NCBI GenBank assembly: GCA_966248875.1
Contig: CBINBI010000009.1
Coordinates: forward strand, 1 to 64,000
Length of the DNA: 64,000 bases
Source: Dokdonella_A sp966248875
Lineage (GTDB): Bacteria; Pseudomonadota; Gammaproteobacteria; Xanthomonadales; Rhodanobacteraceae
Direction of reading: 5' to 3'
This document shows positions 56,317-64,000 of this stretch, one piece after another. The notes beneath the pieces were generated by a model. The model had not been told where the DNA came from and did not search any database. It saw only the letters and a program-made list of their open reading frames with translations. Position 1 is the stretch's first letter. Each line of letters begins with the position of its first letter. The position numbers and the translations under genes are program-made.

Positions 56317-57996
56317 ATGATCGGCAACACCGGAGTCGACGACATCGTGGAACCCCGCGCACCGGCAGGTCTTTCGCTCGCGCCGGATGCGACGGCGCCG
56401 CTCGTGGCTGACTACGTGCGCCGGCTCGCGACCGGCGATGCCGCCGCCGCGCGGCAAGGACTGCTCGACGCGCTCGCGGCGCGCGAAGAGCGCGACTGGC
56501 TCGAATGCGGGCGCGCGCTGGTGCTGCGGCGCGATCTCGACGGCGCTGCCGCGGTGTTCGCGGCCGCATCGGATCGCTTTCCGGATTCGGCCGACGCGCA
56601 GCAGGCGCTGGCCGGCGTCCATTGGCAGACCGGGCAGCCCGCGCGGGCCGAGCCCATCCTGCGCGCGCTGCTCGCCGCGCATCCCGGTCACGTCGCGGCG
56701 ACGTTCCTGCTTGCGAAAATCCTGAAGGAGCAAGGCCGCACCGGCGCGGCAGAAGCGGTGGTGCGCGCGCTGTTTGCGTACGCGCCGCAGCCGATCGGCA
56801 CGACGATCCAGGCGATCGAGCTGCTCGACGACGCCGGCCGCAAGCAGGCCGCCGCCGAGCTCTGCGAAAGCGAGATCGCGCGCGGATCGACGGATGCCAG
56901 GCTGCACGCGTATTCCGCCATGCTGCACCTTCAGCTCGGCGACTTCGCGCGCGTGCGCGAGCGTTACACGTACGCGCTCGCGCACGACGAGCGCGCGCTC
57001 GACTGGCAGGCCGCGAACGGGCTGGCAGCGGCGCAGCGCTACAAGGAGGCGAGCCATCCCGATTTCGCGCTGTTCCAGCGCTGCCTGGAACGGCCAGGGC
57101 TCGGCGACAGGGCGCGCGCCTCGCTGCTGTTCGCGCTCGGCAAGGCGCACGACGACATCGGCGATTTCGCACAGGCGGCGGGCTATTTCCGCGAAGCCAA
57201 CCGCGTCGTCGCCAGTTTCGCCGAGTGGCCGCGCAAGAATTTCCGGCGCATGGTCGCGGCGCGGCTGGACGCGAAGCCGCTTGCCGGGCGCAGCGCGCTG
57301 GCGCCGGACTTTGTGCCCGTCTTCATCGTCGGCATGCCGCGCTCGGGCAGCACGCTGGTCGCCGAGCTGCTGTCGCGCCATCCGGACGTGCGCCAGCGCG
57401 GCGAGCTGCCCTGGTTGCCGGTCGTCGCGGAGCGCCTATCGGCCAACGCCAGGCCGACCGCAGAGGCGCTCGGCCGGCTCGCTTCGACGTATCTCGCGCA
57501 ACTCCGGCTCGACGACGCGCTGGCGCGCTTCTATCTCGACAAACAGCCCCTCAACTTCCTGCACCTCGACGCGATCGCGGCGCTCCTTCCGAATGCACGC
57601 GTGATCTACTGCGAGCGCGGCGAGCGGGACACCGCGCTTTCGATCTGGACGCAGTATTTCGCCGGCGCGGAGCACAATTTCGCCTATGACTTCGCCGACA
57701 TCGCCACCGTCATGCAGGCCTGCCCCCGCCTGATCGCGAGCGCGCGCAAGCGCGGCGCGCCGCCGATTCACACGGTTCGCTACGAGCGCCTCGTCACCGC
57801 GACGGACGAGTGCCTGGGCGAGCTTGCGGACTGGCTCGGCCTCGGCGAGCTGGACGCGACGGCGCGCGACGGCAGCACCCGCGCGATCAGCACGGCCAGC
57901 CTCTGGCAGGTGCGGCAGCCGATCTACACGCGATCCGTCGGGCGCTGGCGCGCCTACGCGCCGCACGTGCCCGAGCTGATGCGGTTTCCGGAGTAG
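56317..57996 (+). CDS. TPR-repeat sulfotransferase
   Basis: 559-residue cytoplasmic protein. The N-terminal half is a run of helical TPR-like repeats (for example GDAAAARQGLLDALAAREERDW, LDGAAAVFAAASDRFPDSADAQQALAGVHWQTGQPARAE, RYTYALAHDERALDWQAANGLAAA). The C-terminal half is a sulfotransferase domain: the PAPS 5'-phosphosulfate loop VFIVGMPRSGSTLVAELL near residue 340, DKQPLNFLHLDAIAALLPNARVIYCERGERDTALSIW and the 3'-phosphate site RYERL. The start is uncertain: ATG 56317 or GTG 56347 (GGAG 11 bases upstream). It is divergent from liuD and interrupts the liu genes. Acceptor substrate unknown. Confidence 0.88.
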   Translation: MIGNTGVDDIVEPRAPAGLSLAPDATAPLVADYVRRLATGDAAAARQGLLDALAAREERDWLECGRALVLRRDLDGAAAVFAAASDRFPDSADAQQALAGVHWQTGQPARAEPILRALLAAHPGHVAATFLLAKILKEQGRTGAAEAVVRALFAYAPQPIGTTIQAIELLDDAGRKQAAAELCESEIARGSTDARLHAYSAMLHLQLGDFARVRERYTYALAHDERALDWQAANGLAAAQRYKEASHPDFALFQRCLERPGLGDRARASLLFALGKAHDDIGDFAQAAGYFREANRVVASFAEWPRKNFRRMVAARLDAKPLAGRSALAPDFVPVFIVGMPRSGSTLVAELLSRHPDVRQRGELPWLPVVAERLSANARPTAEALGRLASTYLAQLRLDDALARFYLDKQPLNFLHLDAIAALLPNARVIYCERGERDTALSIWTQYFAGAEHNFAYDFADIATVMQACPRLIASARKRGAPPIHTVRYERLVTATDECLGELADWLGLGELDATARDGSTRAISTASLWQVRQPIYTRSVGRWRAYAPHVPELMRFPE

Positions 57997-58049
57997 ACGG
58001 CACGCGTTTCGGCTCTCCTGCCGGTCGAGAGAGGCACGGCCGGTCCTGA

Positions 58050-58841
58050 TCACTCGCGCACCCATTCGGGCGCGTGCTTTTCCAGAAACGCCGCGAGTCC
58101 GCGCTGGCCTTCCTCCGAAACGCGCAGATGCGCGATCAGCCGCGCGTTCTCGGCATCGATGCGCTCGGCGGCTTCGCGCGTGAGGCCGGCCACGCGCAGC
58201 GCGAGCTGCTTGGCCTCTCCTTGTGCGAGCGGGCCGCCCTTGCCCAGGAAGTGCACGGCGCGATCGACCGCCGCGTCGAGCTGATCGGAAGCGACACTCT
58301 CGTGCAGCAGGCCGACGCGCAGGGCCATCGCGGCGTCGAACACTTCGCCGCTGACGAACAAGCGGCGCGCCTGGCGCAGGCCGATCGCCGCGACGACATA
58401 CGGCGAGATCACCGCCGGCACGAGGCCGAGCTTGACCTCGCTCAACGAGAATTTCGCGCTCTCGACACCGATCGCGATGTCGCAGCATGCGACCAGGCCG
58501 ACGCCGCCGCCGTAGGCCGCGCCGTTGACGCGCGCGATGGTCGGCTTGGAGAGAAAATTCAGCGTGCGCATCAGCGCGGCGAGCCGGAGCGCATCGTCGC
58601 GATTGTCCGCCTCGCTCGCCTTGGCCATGCCGCGCATCCAGTGGAGATCCGCGCCGGCGGAGAACGACGTGCCGGCTCCGGTCAGCACGACGCAGCGCAC
58701 GTTCGCGTCGAGCTCGCAATCGGCAAGCGCGGTGGTGAGATCGGCGACCAGCGCGTCGTCGAACGCGTTGTGCACCTGCGGACGGTTGAGCCGGATCTCG
58801 GCGACACTGCCGCTGCGGGTGACCAGGACGGATTCGCTCAT
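58050..58841 (-). CDS. liuC: Enoyl-CoA hydratase, probable methylglutaconyl-CoA hydratase
   Basis: Crotonase-fold enzyme of 263 residues. It has LNRPQVHNAFDDALVADL, the oxyanion loops TGAGTSFSAGADLHWM and GAAYGGGVGLVACCDIAIG, and catalytic Glu-type positions in FSLSEVKLGLVPAVISPYV. The SAGADLxWM stretch is typical of methylglutaconyl-CoA hydratase (LiuC), which supplies HMG-CoA for the lyase encoded at 52 kb. It is transcribed towards the sulfotransferase gene and separated from liuD by it. Specificity is inferred from motif and context. Confidence 0.88.
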   Translation of the reverse strand: MSESVLVTRSGSVAEIRLNRPQVHNAFDDALVADLTTALADCELDANVRCVVLTGAGTSFSAGADLHWMRGMAKASEADNRDDALRLAALMRTLNFLSKPTIARVNGAAYGGGVGLVACCDIAIGVESAKFSLSEVKLGLVPAVISPYVVAAIGLRQARRLFVSGEVFDAAMALRVGLLHESVASDQLDAAVDRAVHFLGKGGPLAQGEAKQLALRVAGLTREAAERIDAENARLIAHLRVSEEGQRGLAAFLEKHAPEWVRE

Positions 58842-58988
58842 GTTCGTTGCTTTCGCGCGTTGTGGCGCAGGCTGCCGGGCAGAGAGATGCGACTGCCGAT
58901 TCCGCATGGATCGAGCGCAGATGATAGCGGCTCGGCGAGCGCGATGGCCGCGCCTATAATTCCGCCGTCGCCCGCCAGGACCCTGCGC

Positions 58989-59798
58989 ATGCCCGCCCGA
59001 CTCGCGCCCGACCGCACGCGCGGACTGATCATCGCCTGCGGCGTCATCGGCGACGAAGAGCGCGGCAGCACGCTGCTGCAACGGCTGATCGCGCTCGTCA
59101 GCGCACAGCCGCGCGTGGTCGTGGTCGCGGCAAGCGAAACCGTCGAGGAGACCGGAGCCGACATCGAGACCGCGCTGTATTCCGCCGGCGCGGCAGACGT
59201 GCACCGCCAGCTCGTCGTGACGCGAGCCGACTGCGAGAAGCGGAATCTGCTCGACGCCTGCGAGCACGCGCATCTCGTCATGCTGCAGGCCGACCAGCCG
59301 CTGCGGCTCTCGACCCTGATCGGCGGCACGGTGCTCGCGCGCACGATCCGCCGCCGCAACGCGGACGGTTTGGCGGTCGTCGGCGCGGGCGCCGGCGCCG
59401 CGCTGCTCTGCGAGCACATGCTTGCGCACGGTACCGAAGGGCCGACGCCACGCCTCGGTGGTGCGAGCCTCGCTCCGGGACTCGGGCTCACCAATCGCGT
59501 CGTCATCGACCAGGGCGGCCACGCGAGCGACCGGCTGGGCCGGCTGCTCGCCGCGCTGGCGCTGAATCCGTTCGCGCTCGGGCTCGGCATCGATCCCGAT
59601 ACGGCGGCAGTGATCGGGCCCGACAACGCGCTGGAAGTCATCGGCTCCGGCGGCGTCACCGTCATCGATCCCGCCGAGATGGCCGAATCGAACGCGGCAG
59701 ATCTCGCGCCGGGCGCGCCGATCCGCATCACCAACCTGCGCCTGCATTCGCTGACCGGCGGCACGCGCTACGATCTGGATTTCCGTCGCGGCCTGTAG
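58989..59798 (+). CDS. Cyanophycinase-like protein lacking the catalytic Ser and His
   Basis: 269-residue protein of the peptidase S51 / cyanophycinase fold. Recognisable elements are RGLIIACGVIGDEE, the GLGIDPDTAAVIG segment and LGLTNRVVIDQGGHASDRLGRLLAALA, all characteristic. The nucleophile motif, GTSAGA in active enzymes, is GAGAGA here (residues 132-137), so Ser is replaced by Gly134. The DQHF-type His is replaced by DQGG (His178 lies two positions away). It is therefore probably inactive as a cyanophycinase, perhaps a binding or regulatory relative. No cyanophycin synthetase is in the window. GNAT follows after four bases. Confidence 0.8.
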   Translation: MPARLAPDRTRGLIIACGVIGDEERGSTLLQRLIALVSAQPRVVVVAASETVEETGADIETALYSAGAADVHRQLVVTRADCEKRNLLDACEHAHLVMLQADQPLRLSTLIGGTVLARTIRRRNADGLAVVGAGAGAALLCEHMLAHGTEGPTPRLGGASLAPGLGLTNRVVIDQGGHASDRLGRLLAALALNPFALGLGIDPDTAAVIGPDNALEVIGSGGVTVIDPAEMAESNAADLAPGAPIRITNLRLHSLTGGTRYDLDFRRGL

Positions 59799-59802
59799 CG
59801 CG

Positions 59803-60291
59803 ATGACAGCGTCCTTCACGATCCGCCCGATCGAGCCGCGCGATGACAGTGCAGTCGCGGCGATCATCCGCACCGTTATGCCGGAATTCGGGGCCGACGG
59901 CCCCGGTTTCGCGATCCATGACGCCGAAGTCGATGGGATGAGCGCGGCCTACGCGAAGCCGCGCTCGGCCTACTTCGTCATCGAGGCCGGCGGCGCGGTC
60001 CAGGGCGGCGCCGGCGTCGCGCCACTGGACGGTGGCGAGGCGGACGTGTGCGAGCTGCGCAAGATGTATTTCCTGCCGGCGCTGCGCGGCCGCGGCGCTG
60101 GCCGGGCCGTTATGGAGCGCTGCCTGGCCGCCGCGCGCGGCTTCGGGTTCACGCGCTGCTATCTCGAAACCCTGAACGGCATGGAGGCGGCGCAGGGCCT
60201 CTATCTCGCCAGCGGCTTCGGTCGCATCGACCGGCCGATGGGGAGCACCGGTCATCATGGCTGCAACCGGTTCTACCTGCTCGATCTCTGA
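59803..60291 (+). CDS. GNAT family N-acetyltransferase
   Basis: 162-residue acetyltransferase. The acetyl-CoA site is CELRKMYFLPALRGRGAGRAVMERCLAAARGFGF, followed by CYLETLNGMEAAQGLYLASGFGRIDRPMG. The C-terminal HHGCNRFYLLDL closes the fold. It starts four bases after the cyanophycinase-like gene, so the two are co-transcribed. The substrate is unknown; coupling to the preceding gene suggests a small peptide or amino acid, but this is inference. Confidence 0.88.
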   Translation: MTASFTIRPIEPRDDSAVAAIIRTVMPEFGADGPGFAIHDAEVDGMSAAYAKPRSAYFVIEAGGAVQGGAGVAPLDGGEADVCELRKMYFLPALRGRGAGRAVMERCLAAARGFGFTRCYLETLNGMEAAQGLYLASGFGRIDRPMGSTGHHGCNRFYLLDL

Positions 60292-60448
60292 GCCGTTGCC
60301 GCACGTGAAAGGCGGCCGCAGCAGGCCCGGTCCCCTTGCGCGGATACGCGCCCGGCGGAGGCGTAGTTGGACCCCGCTGAGCGCGTGTCCCGGAGGAGAT
60401 GGCCAACGACGCGCCCGTCGTTTCATCGAGAACCCGAGGGAGGCACTC

Positions 60449-61024
60449 ATGCACGCAATCCACTTGATGCACCGTCACCTTGCAGCCGCGCTGATGGCGC
60501 TCGCCGCGATTCCTGCGCTCGCTGCGAACGAGACAACCGCCGCGAAGGCGCCGAGCGATGCCGACCTGATCGCGAGCGCGATGCACGCCGCACCGGCCGC
60601 CGTGGCCAAGGCCGCGACCGTCGCGATCATGGACGGCAACGGCATGCGCACGCTGCGCAAGGGCACCAACGGTTTCACCTGCATGCCCGACAATCCGGCG
60701 ACGCCCGGCCCCGACCCGATGTGCATGGACAAAAACGCGATGGCATGGGTCGAGGCGTGGATCGCGCACAAGGCGCCGCCGCCGAACAAGGTCGGCTTCA
60801 TGTACATGCTCGCGGGCGGCACCGATGGCAGCAACACCGATCCGTATGCGACCAAGCCCGAAGCCGGCAATCACTGGATCGAAACCGGCCCGCACATCAT
60901 GATCGTCGGCGGCGACGAGACGTTCTACGAGTCATACCCGAAAGGCGCCGATCCCGACACCTCGCAGCCTTACGTGATGTGGGCCGGCACGCCCTATCAG
61001 CACCTGATGGCGCCGGTGCGCTGA
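60449..61024 (+). CDS. Exported protein of unknown function
   Basis: 191-residue protein with a signal peptide (HLAAALMALAAIPALA, cleavage near residue 26). The mature part contains DADLIASAMHAAPAAVAKAATVAIMDGNGMRTLRKGTNGFTCMP and a Cys pair (FTCMPDN ... DPMCMDK), followed by a Gly-rich MYMLAGGTDGSNTDPYAT and a C-terminal HIMIVGGDETFYESYPKG. GGGAGG lies before ATG 60449. It looks like a conserved periplasmic family, but I cannot name it. A GC-rich palindromic segment follows. Confidence 0.82.
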   Translation: MHAIHLMHRHLAAALMALAAIPALAANETTAAKAPSDADLIASAMHAAPAAVAKAATVAIMDGNGMRTLRKGTNGFTCMPDNPATPGPDPMCMDKNAMAWVEAWIAHKAPPPNKVGFMYMLAGGTDGSNTDPYATKPEAGNHWIETGPHIMIVGGDETFYESYPKGADPDTSQPYVMWAGTPYQHLMAPVR

Positions 61025-61029
61025 TGCGC

Positions 61030-61140
61030 GTTGTCCCTCTCCCGCTCCGGCGGGAGAGGCCGGGACGAGGGCAAGCAGTCGAGCCGGTGCGCTTGTCCTC
61101 GTCCGGCGCCGGCTTTTTCGCGCTGGGGAGAAGTGACGGC
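61030..61140. repeat. GC-rich inverted segments between the exported protein and the SDR
   Basis: CCTCTCCCGC paired with GCGGGAGAGG around a short CCGGC-type centre forms a strong hairpin, then GCCGGCTTTTTCGCG follows, which may terminate the preceding transcript. The CTCTCCCGC unit resembles a dispersed repeat, but only one copy was seen in this window. Confidence 0.45.
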
Positions 61141-61185
61141 GCGCACTGCTAGAATCCGCGCCCTCGCAATTCCGAGGATGGATTC

Positions 61186-61953
61186 ATGCAGCTCCAGCAG
61201 GTCAAGGCCGTCGTCACCGGCGGCGCATCCGGTCTCGGCTTCGCGGTCGCGAAGCATCTCGTCGCGCATGGCGGCAAGGTCGCATTAATCGACGTCAACG
61301 ACGAGAAGGGCGCCGCGGCCGCCGCCGAACTCGGCAGCACGGCGAGCTATTTCCGCGCCGACGTGACGAGCGAAGACGGCGTCGTGTCGACGATGAAGCA
61401 GGCACAGGACAGGCTCGGCGGACTCACCGTGGCCGTCAACTGCGCCGGCATCCTCGGCGCCGGCCGCGTGCTCGGCAAGGAAGGCCCGATGCCGCTCAAG
61501 ACGTTCGCGACGACGGTGATGGTCAACCTGATCGGCAGCTTCAACGTGGCCAAGGCCGCTGCGGATCTGATGCAGCACAACGCGCCGGGCGAGGACGGCG
61601 AGCGCGGCGTCATCGTCAACACGGCGTCGGTCGCGGCGTTCGAAGGGCAGATCGGGCAGGCCGCCTATTCGGCTTCGAAGGGCGGCGTGGTCGGCATGAC
61701 CTTGCCGATGGCCCGCGAGTTCGCGCGCATCGGCGTGCGCGTGATGACGATCGCGCCCGGCGTCTTCCACACGCCGATGGTGGACGGCATGCCGGAGCAG
61801 GTCTATCAATCGCTGTGCGCGCAGGTCCCCTACCCGTCGCGGCTCGGCAAGCCCGAGGAATTCGCCGAGACCGTCGCGTTCATCATCGGGAACCGCTATC
61901 TCAACGGCGGCACGATCCGCATCGACGGCGCGATCCGCCTCGCGCCGAAGTGA
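61186..61953 (+). CDS. Short-chain dehydrogenase, 3-hydroxyacyl-CoA dehydrogenase type 2-like
   Basis: 255-residue SDR resembling HSD17B10-type 3-hydroxyacyl-CoA dehydrogenase, which oxidises 2-methyl-3-hydroxybutyryl-CoA in isoleucine degradation. It has TGGASGLGFAVAKHL, ALIDVNDE for NAD specificity, NCAGILGAGRVLGKEGPMPL, Ser in VNTASVAAFEGQIG, YSASKGG and the MTIAPGVFHTPM loop. The type-2 features are the loop around GKEGPMPLKTF and the C-terminal GTIRIDGAIRLAPK. It is alone on its strand between a hairpin region and yeiP. The link to branched-chain degradation agrees with the liu genes nearby. Confidence 0.88.
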   Translation: MQLQQVKAVVTGGASGLGFAVAKHLVAHGGKVALIDVNDEKGAAAAAELGSTASYFRADVTSEDGVVSTMKQAQDRLGGLTVAVNCAGILGAGRVLGKEGPMPLKTFATTVMVNLIGSFNVAKAAADLMQHNAPGEDGERGVIVNTASVAAFEGQIGQAAYSASKGGVVGMTLPMAREFARIGVRVMTIAPGVFHTPMVDGMPEQVYQSLCAQVPYPSRLGKPEEFAETVAFIIGNRYLNGGTIRIDGAIRLAPK

Positions 61954-62012
61954 GATCAGGATGACCTCACCCCGGACAGCACACTAGGCGTCCTTTTCGA
62001 CGAGACACCGGA

Positions 62013-62576
62013 ATGCGAGCTTACGAAGCCAAACGCGGCAATGTCGTCGAGCACGACGGCAAGGTCTGGCAGATCCGCGACATCGAGCGCAGCGCGCCGC
62101 AGGGACGCGGCGGCAACGTGACGTTCCGCTTCATCATGTACAGCGTGCCGGGAGGCCAGAAGCTCGATCTTTCGCTGCGCGCCGAAGACGAGCTGCGCGA
62201 AACGGAGCTGACGCGCCGGGCCGTGACTTACTCGTACCGCGACGGCGACGCCTACGTATTCATGGACAGCGAAGATTTCACGCAGTACACGCTCGATGCG
62301 GCCGTGGTCGGCGACGCGGCGGGCTACATCACGGACGGAATCGAAGGCTGCTACGTGCAACTGATCGACGACGCGCCGGTCGCGCTGCAGCTGCCGCCGA
62401 CCGTCGCGCTCGAAGTCGTCGACACGGCACCCGAGCTCAAGGGCGCGACGGCGACCAAGCGACCGAAACCCGCGAAGCTCGCGACGGGGATCGAGATCCA
62501 GGTGCCGGAATACATCACGACGGGCGAAAAGGTGTTCGTCAATACCGCGACCGGCGAATTCTCCGGCCGGGCCTGA
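62013..62576 (+). CDS. yeiP: Elongation factor P-like protein YeiP
   Basis: 187-residue EF-P paralogue with three beta-barrel domains. Key segments are MRAYEAKRGNVVEHDGKVWQIRDIERSAPQGRGG, TRRAVTYSYRDGDAYVFMDSEDFTQYTLD, and the C-terminal LATGIEIQVPEYITTGEKVFVNTATGEFSGRA. The loop that carries modified Lys34 in EF-P has QGRGG in place of PGKG, as is usual in YeiP, so it is not a substrate for EpmA-type modification at that place. The ATG lies at 62013 in a short leader. Function in polyproline translation is presumed from family. Confidence 0.93.
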   Translation: MRAYEAKRGNVVEHDGKVWQIRDIERSAPQGRGGNVTFRFIMYSVPGGQKLDLSLRAEDELRETELTRRAVTYSYRDGDAYVFMDSEDFTQYTLDAAVVGDAAGYITDGIEGCYVQLIDDAPVALQLPPTVALEVVDTAPELKGATATKRPKPAKLATGIEIQVPEYITTGEKVFVNTATGEFSGRA

Positions 62577-62612
62577 CGTCGCGCCGCTCGCGGCGGCGCG
62601 ACTCGCAATGCA

Positions 62613-64000
62613 CTACTCCGGATCAAATCCGCCTTCGAAGATCGTGTCGCCGACGAGCTTGGCGAGACCTACATAGCTGCCCGTCGGCGAGGCGCTGTTG
62701 CTCGCGATGCTGCCGATGAGGATGCCGCCGTCCGGAGTGAACGCAACACTCATCCCAAGGTCGCCTTCGTCGAGCATCGGCGGCGGCGCGCTTGCGAGCG
62801 TAAGCTTGCCGCCGACGCCGAAGGTCGGATCGAACGTACCGTCCGGCTTCAACCGCGCCATCGTCGTTGTAGTCGGCACCGCCGTCGCGTTGCTGAAGCC
62901 GACGACGAGCAGGCGTCCTTGGGGGTCCTGCACGATTTCGATGCCGAGATCGCTCTGTGCGCCGCCGAGATCGAACGGCACGATCAGCACGCCGCCATTG
63001 GCGAAGCTCGTGTCCAGCGTGCCGTTCGCGGTGAACTTCGCGACGCCGTAGTCGTAGTTCATGAGATCCGGCTCGAGCGCCATGACGCCCGTAGCGACGA
63101 ACGATCCATCGGCGAGCACCACGACGTCCAGCGCCTCGACAGGCAGGTAGCTCGGCACGCCCGAATTGAACAGCACGATGCCGGCATTGCCGAACGTCGG
63201 ATCGAGCTGGCCGCTTGCATCGAGCCGCGCGAAAGCCCACGACGAGTAGCTGTAGATACCGGCGTCTCCCGCGCCGCCGATCAGTAGCGTGCCGCCGTTG
63301 GCGAGCGACTTGACGCCGAAGGCGATCGAATCCGGATACGCGGGCCCGAAATCCACGGTGGCCGTACCCGAGCCGTTGAAGCCGACGTCACGCGACCCGT
63401 CGACGTTGAGCCGCGCCACCGCCATGCGCCCCGCGTCCATGCCTGTCATCGCCTGTCCGGCCGCGACGATCTTGCCGTCCGCCTGCAGACTGCAGCGCAC
63501 GGCGAAATCGTCGCGGAACCCGGCGGGGCCGAGGTCGAAGCCGACCGTGGCCCTGCCGTCACCGCTGAACTGCGCGTCCGGCGCGCCGCTCGAAGTGAGG
63601 CGCACGATGCCGAAGTCACTGCCGTTGCCGATGCTGTTACCGGACGCCTGGCCGCACACGATGATGCGTCCGTTCGGCTGCAGCAGAACACTCGAAGCCT
63701 CGTCCATGTTCGTGCCGCCGCCGTCGAACGCCACAATGGTCTGGCCTTGCGTGCCGAAGTTCGTGTCCAGCGTGCCGTTCGAGTTGAGGCGCAGCACGCC
63801 GAAGTCGTCGGAGCTCCCGTTCGCGACCGTGGCCGATACGACGATCTTGCCGTCGCTCTGCACGGCGAGATCGACGAAGCTGACGAAGCCGAGCGAAATT
63901 CCCAACGACGGTGCGAAGCCAAGCTGCTCGCGCCCCTGGACGCCGAACGAACCGACGAACCCTCCGTCGTGCGCCTGTGCCGCGCCCACGGCGAGTCCCA
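62613..64000 (-). CDS. Exported delta-60 repeat protein with IFxxGF tail (5' end beyond window)
   Basis: At least 462 residues are visible from the right edge. A signal peptide end (GLAVGAAQA-HDGG) suggests that only the extreme N-terminus is missing. The mature protein is a series of about seven repeats of the delta-60 type: pattern DLAVQSDGKIVVSA ... DFGVLRLNSNGTLDTNFG, repeated with variation, giving a beta-propeller-like fold. The C-terminus is DTIFEGGFDPE, the IFxxGF-type ending found on many secreted proteins of this bacterial order. Substrate or role unknown; probably surface or secreted. Confidence 0.85.
   Translation of the reverse strand, partial: GLAVGAAQAHDGGFVGSFGVQGREQLGFAPSLGISLGFVSFVDLAVQSDGKIVVSATVANGSSDDFGVLRLNSNGTLDTNFGTQGQTIVAFDGGGTNMDEASSVLLQPNGRIIVCGQASGNSIGNGSDFGIVRLTSSGAPDAQFSGDGRATVGFDLGPAGFRDDFAVRCSLQADGKIVAAGQAMTGMDAGRMAVARLNVDGSRDVGFNGSGTATVDFGPAYPDSIAFGVKSLANGGTLLIGGAGDAGIYSYSSWAFARLDASGQLDPTFGNAGIVLFNSGVPSYLPVEALDVVVLADGSFVATGVMALEPDLMNYDYGVAKFTANGTLDTSFANGGVLIVPFDLGGAQSDLGIEIVQDPQGRLLVVGFSNATAVPTTTTMARLKPDGTFDPTFGVGGKLTLASAPPPMLDEGDLGMSVAFTPDGGILIGSIASNSASPTGSYVGLAKLVGDTIFEGGFDPE

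Overview
This window is a chromosomal segment of a GC-rich gammaproteobacterium, most likely of the Lysobacterales (Xanthomonadales), close to the Rhodanobacteraceae/Dokdonella group. The evidence is the gene order rpsT, murJ, ribF, ileS, lspA, ispH followed by a minor-pilin block, a gammaproteobacterial-type PurB, a fused CysN/CysC, a UUG-started rpsT, an IFxxGF tail on a secreted protein, and many small palindromic repeats between genes. No rRNA, phage, plasmid or CRISPR signature was seen. The lineage is an inference from protein resemblance, not a search result.

Layout. 1-6 kb: 5' part of ugd, an exported FKBP isomerase, a GntR/YtrA-regulated ABC exporter operon with a clear palindromic operator, and an exported protein with two copies of a C-terminal domain. 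6-12 kb: fumC divergent from purB, then a tight operon of a subclass B3 metallo-beta-lactamase, the ribosomal-oxygenase homologue roxA and a GNAT fusion protein. 12-18 kb: sucA-sucB-lpd, with a palindromic repeat in each of the two gaps. 18-19 kb: a small element with 35-bp inverted termini carrying a frameshifted GIY-YIG nuclease gene, then an acuI-type reductase. 20-23 kb: orphan pilH, a cbpA-like DnaJ, an hsp20 with a sigma-32-like promoter, and a peroxiredoxin. 23-34 kb: gyrA (Ala at position 83), gtrA, mtnA, cysD-cysNC, an SDR, and a frameshifted rifampicin phosphotransferase gene. 34-44 kb: tRNA-Thr and tRNA-Val, then the minor pilin operon fimT-pilV-pilW-pilX-pilY1-pilE. 42-52 kb: ispH, lspA, ileS, ribF, murJ, rpsT, obg, rpmA and rplU. 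52-59 kb: leucine/isovalerate catabolism (hmgL, liuD, liuC) around a TPR-sulfotransferase. 59-64 kb: a cyanophycinase-like protein lacking its catalytic residues, a GNAT, an exported unknown, an SDR, yeiP and a partial delta-60-repeat exported protein.

Themes. (1) Central metabolism: fumarase, the complete 2-oxoglutarate dehydrogenase complex, leucine degradation, and sulfate activation to PAPS, which the TPR-sulfotransferase could use. (2) Type IV pili: minor pilins, the PilY1 adhesin and PilH. (3) Intrinsic drug tolerance: a B3 beta-lactamase with all zinc ligands, a rifampicin phosphotransferase with one frameshift, and GyrA with Ala83. (4) Dispersed short inverted repeats. One full-length member carries the GIY-YIG nuclease, and shorter copies lie between genes and have been captured as coding sequence at the end of ribF. 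This nuclease-plus-repeat system is the most interesting candidate for an under-described element here.
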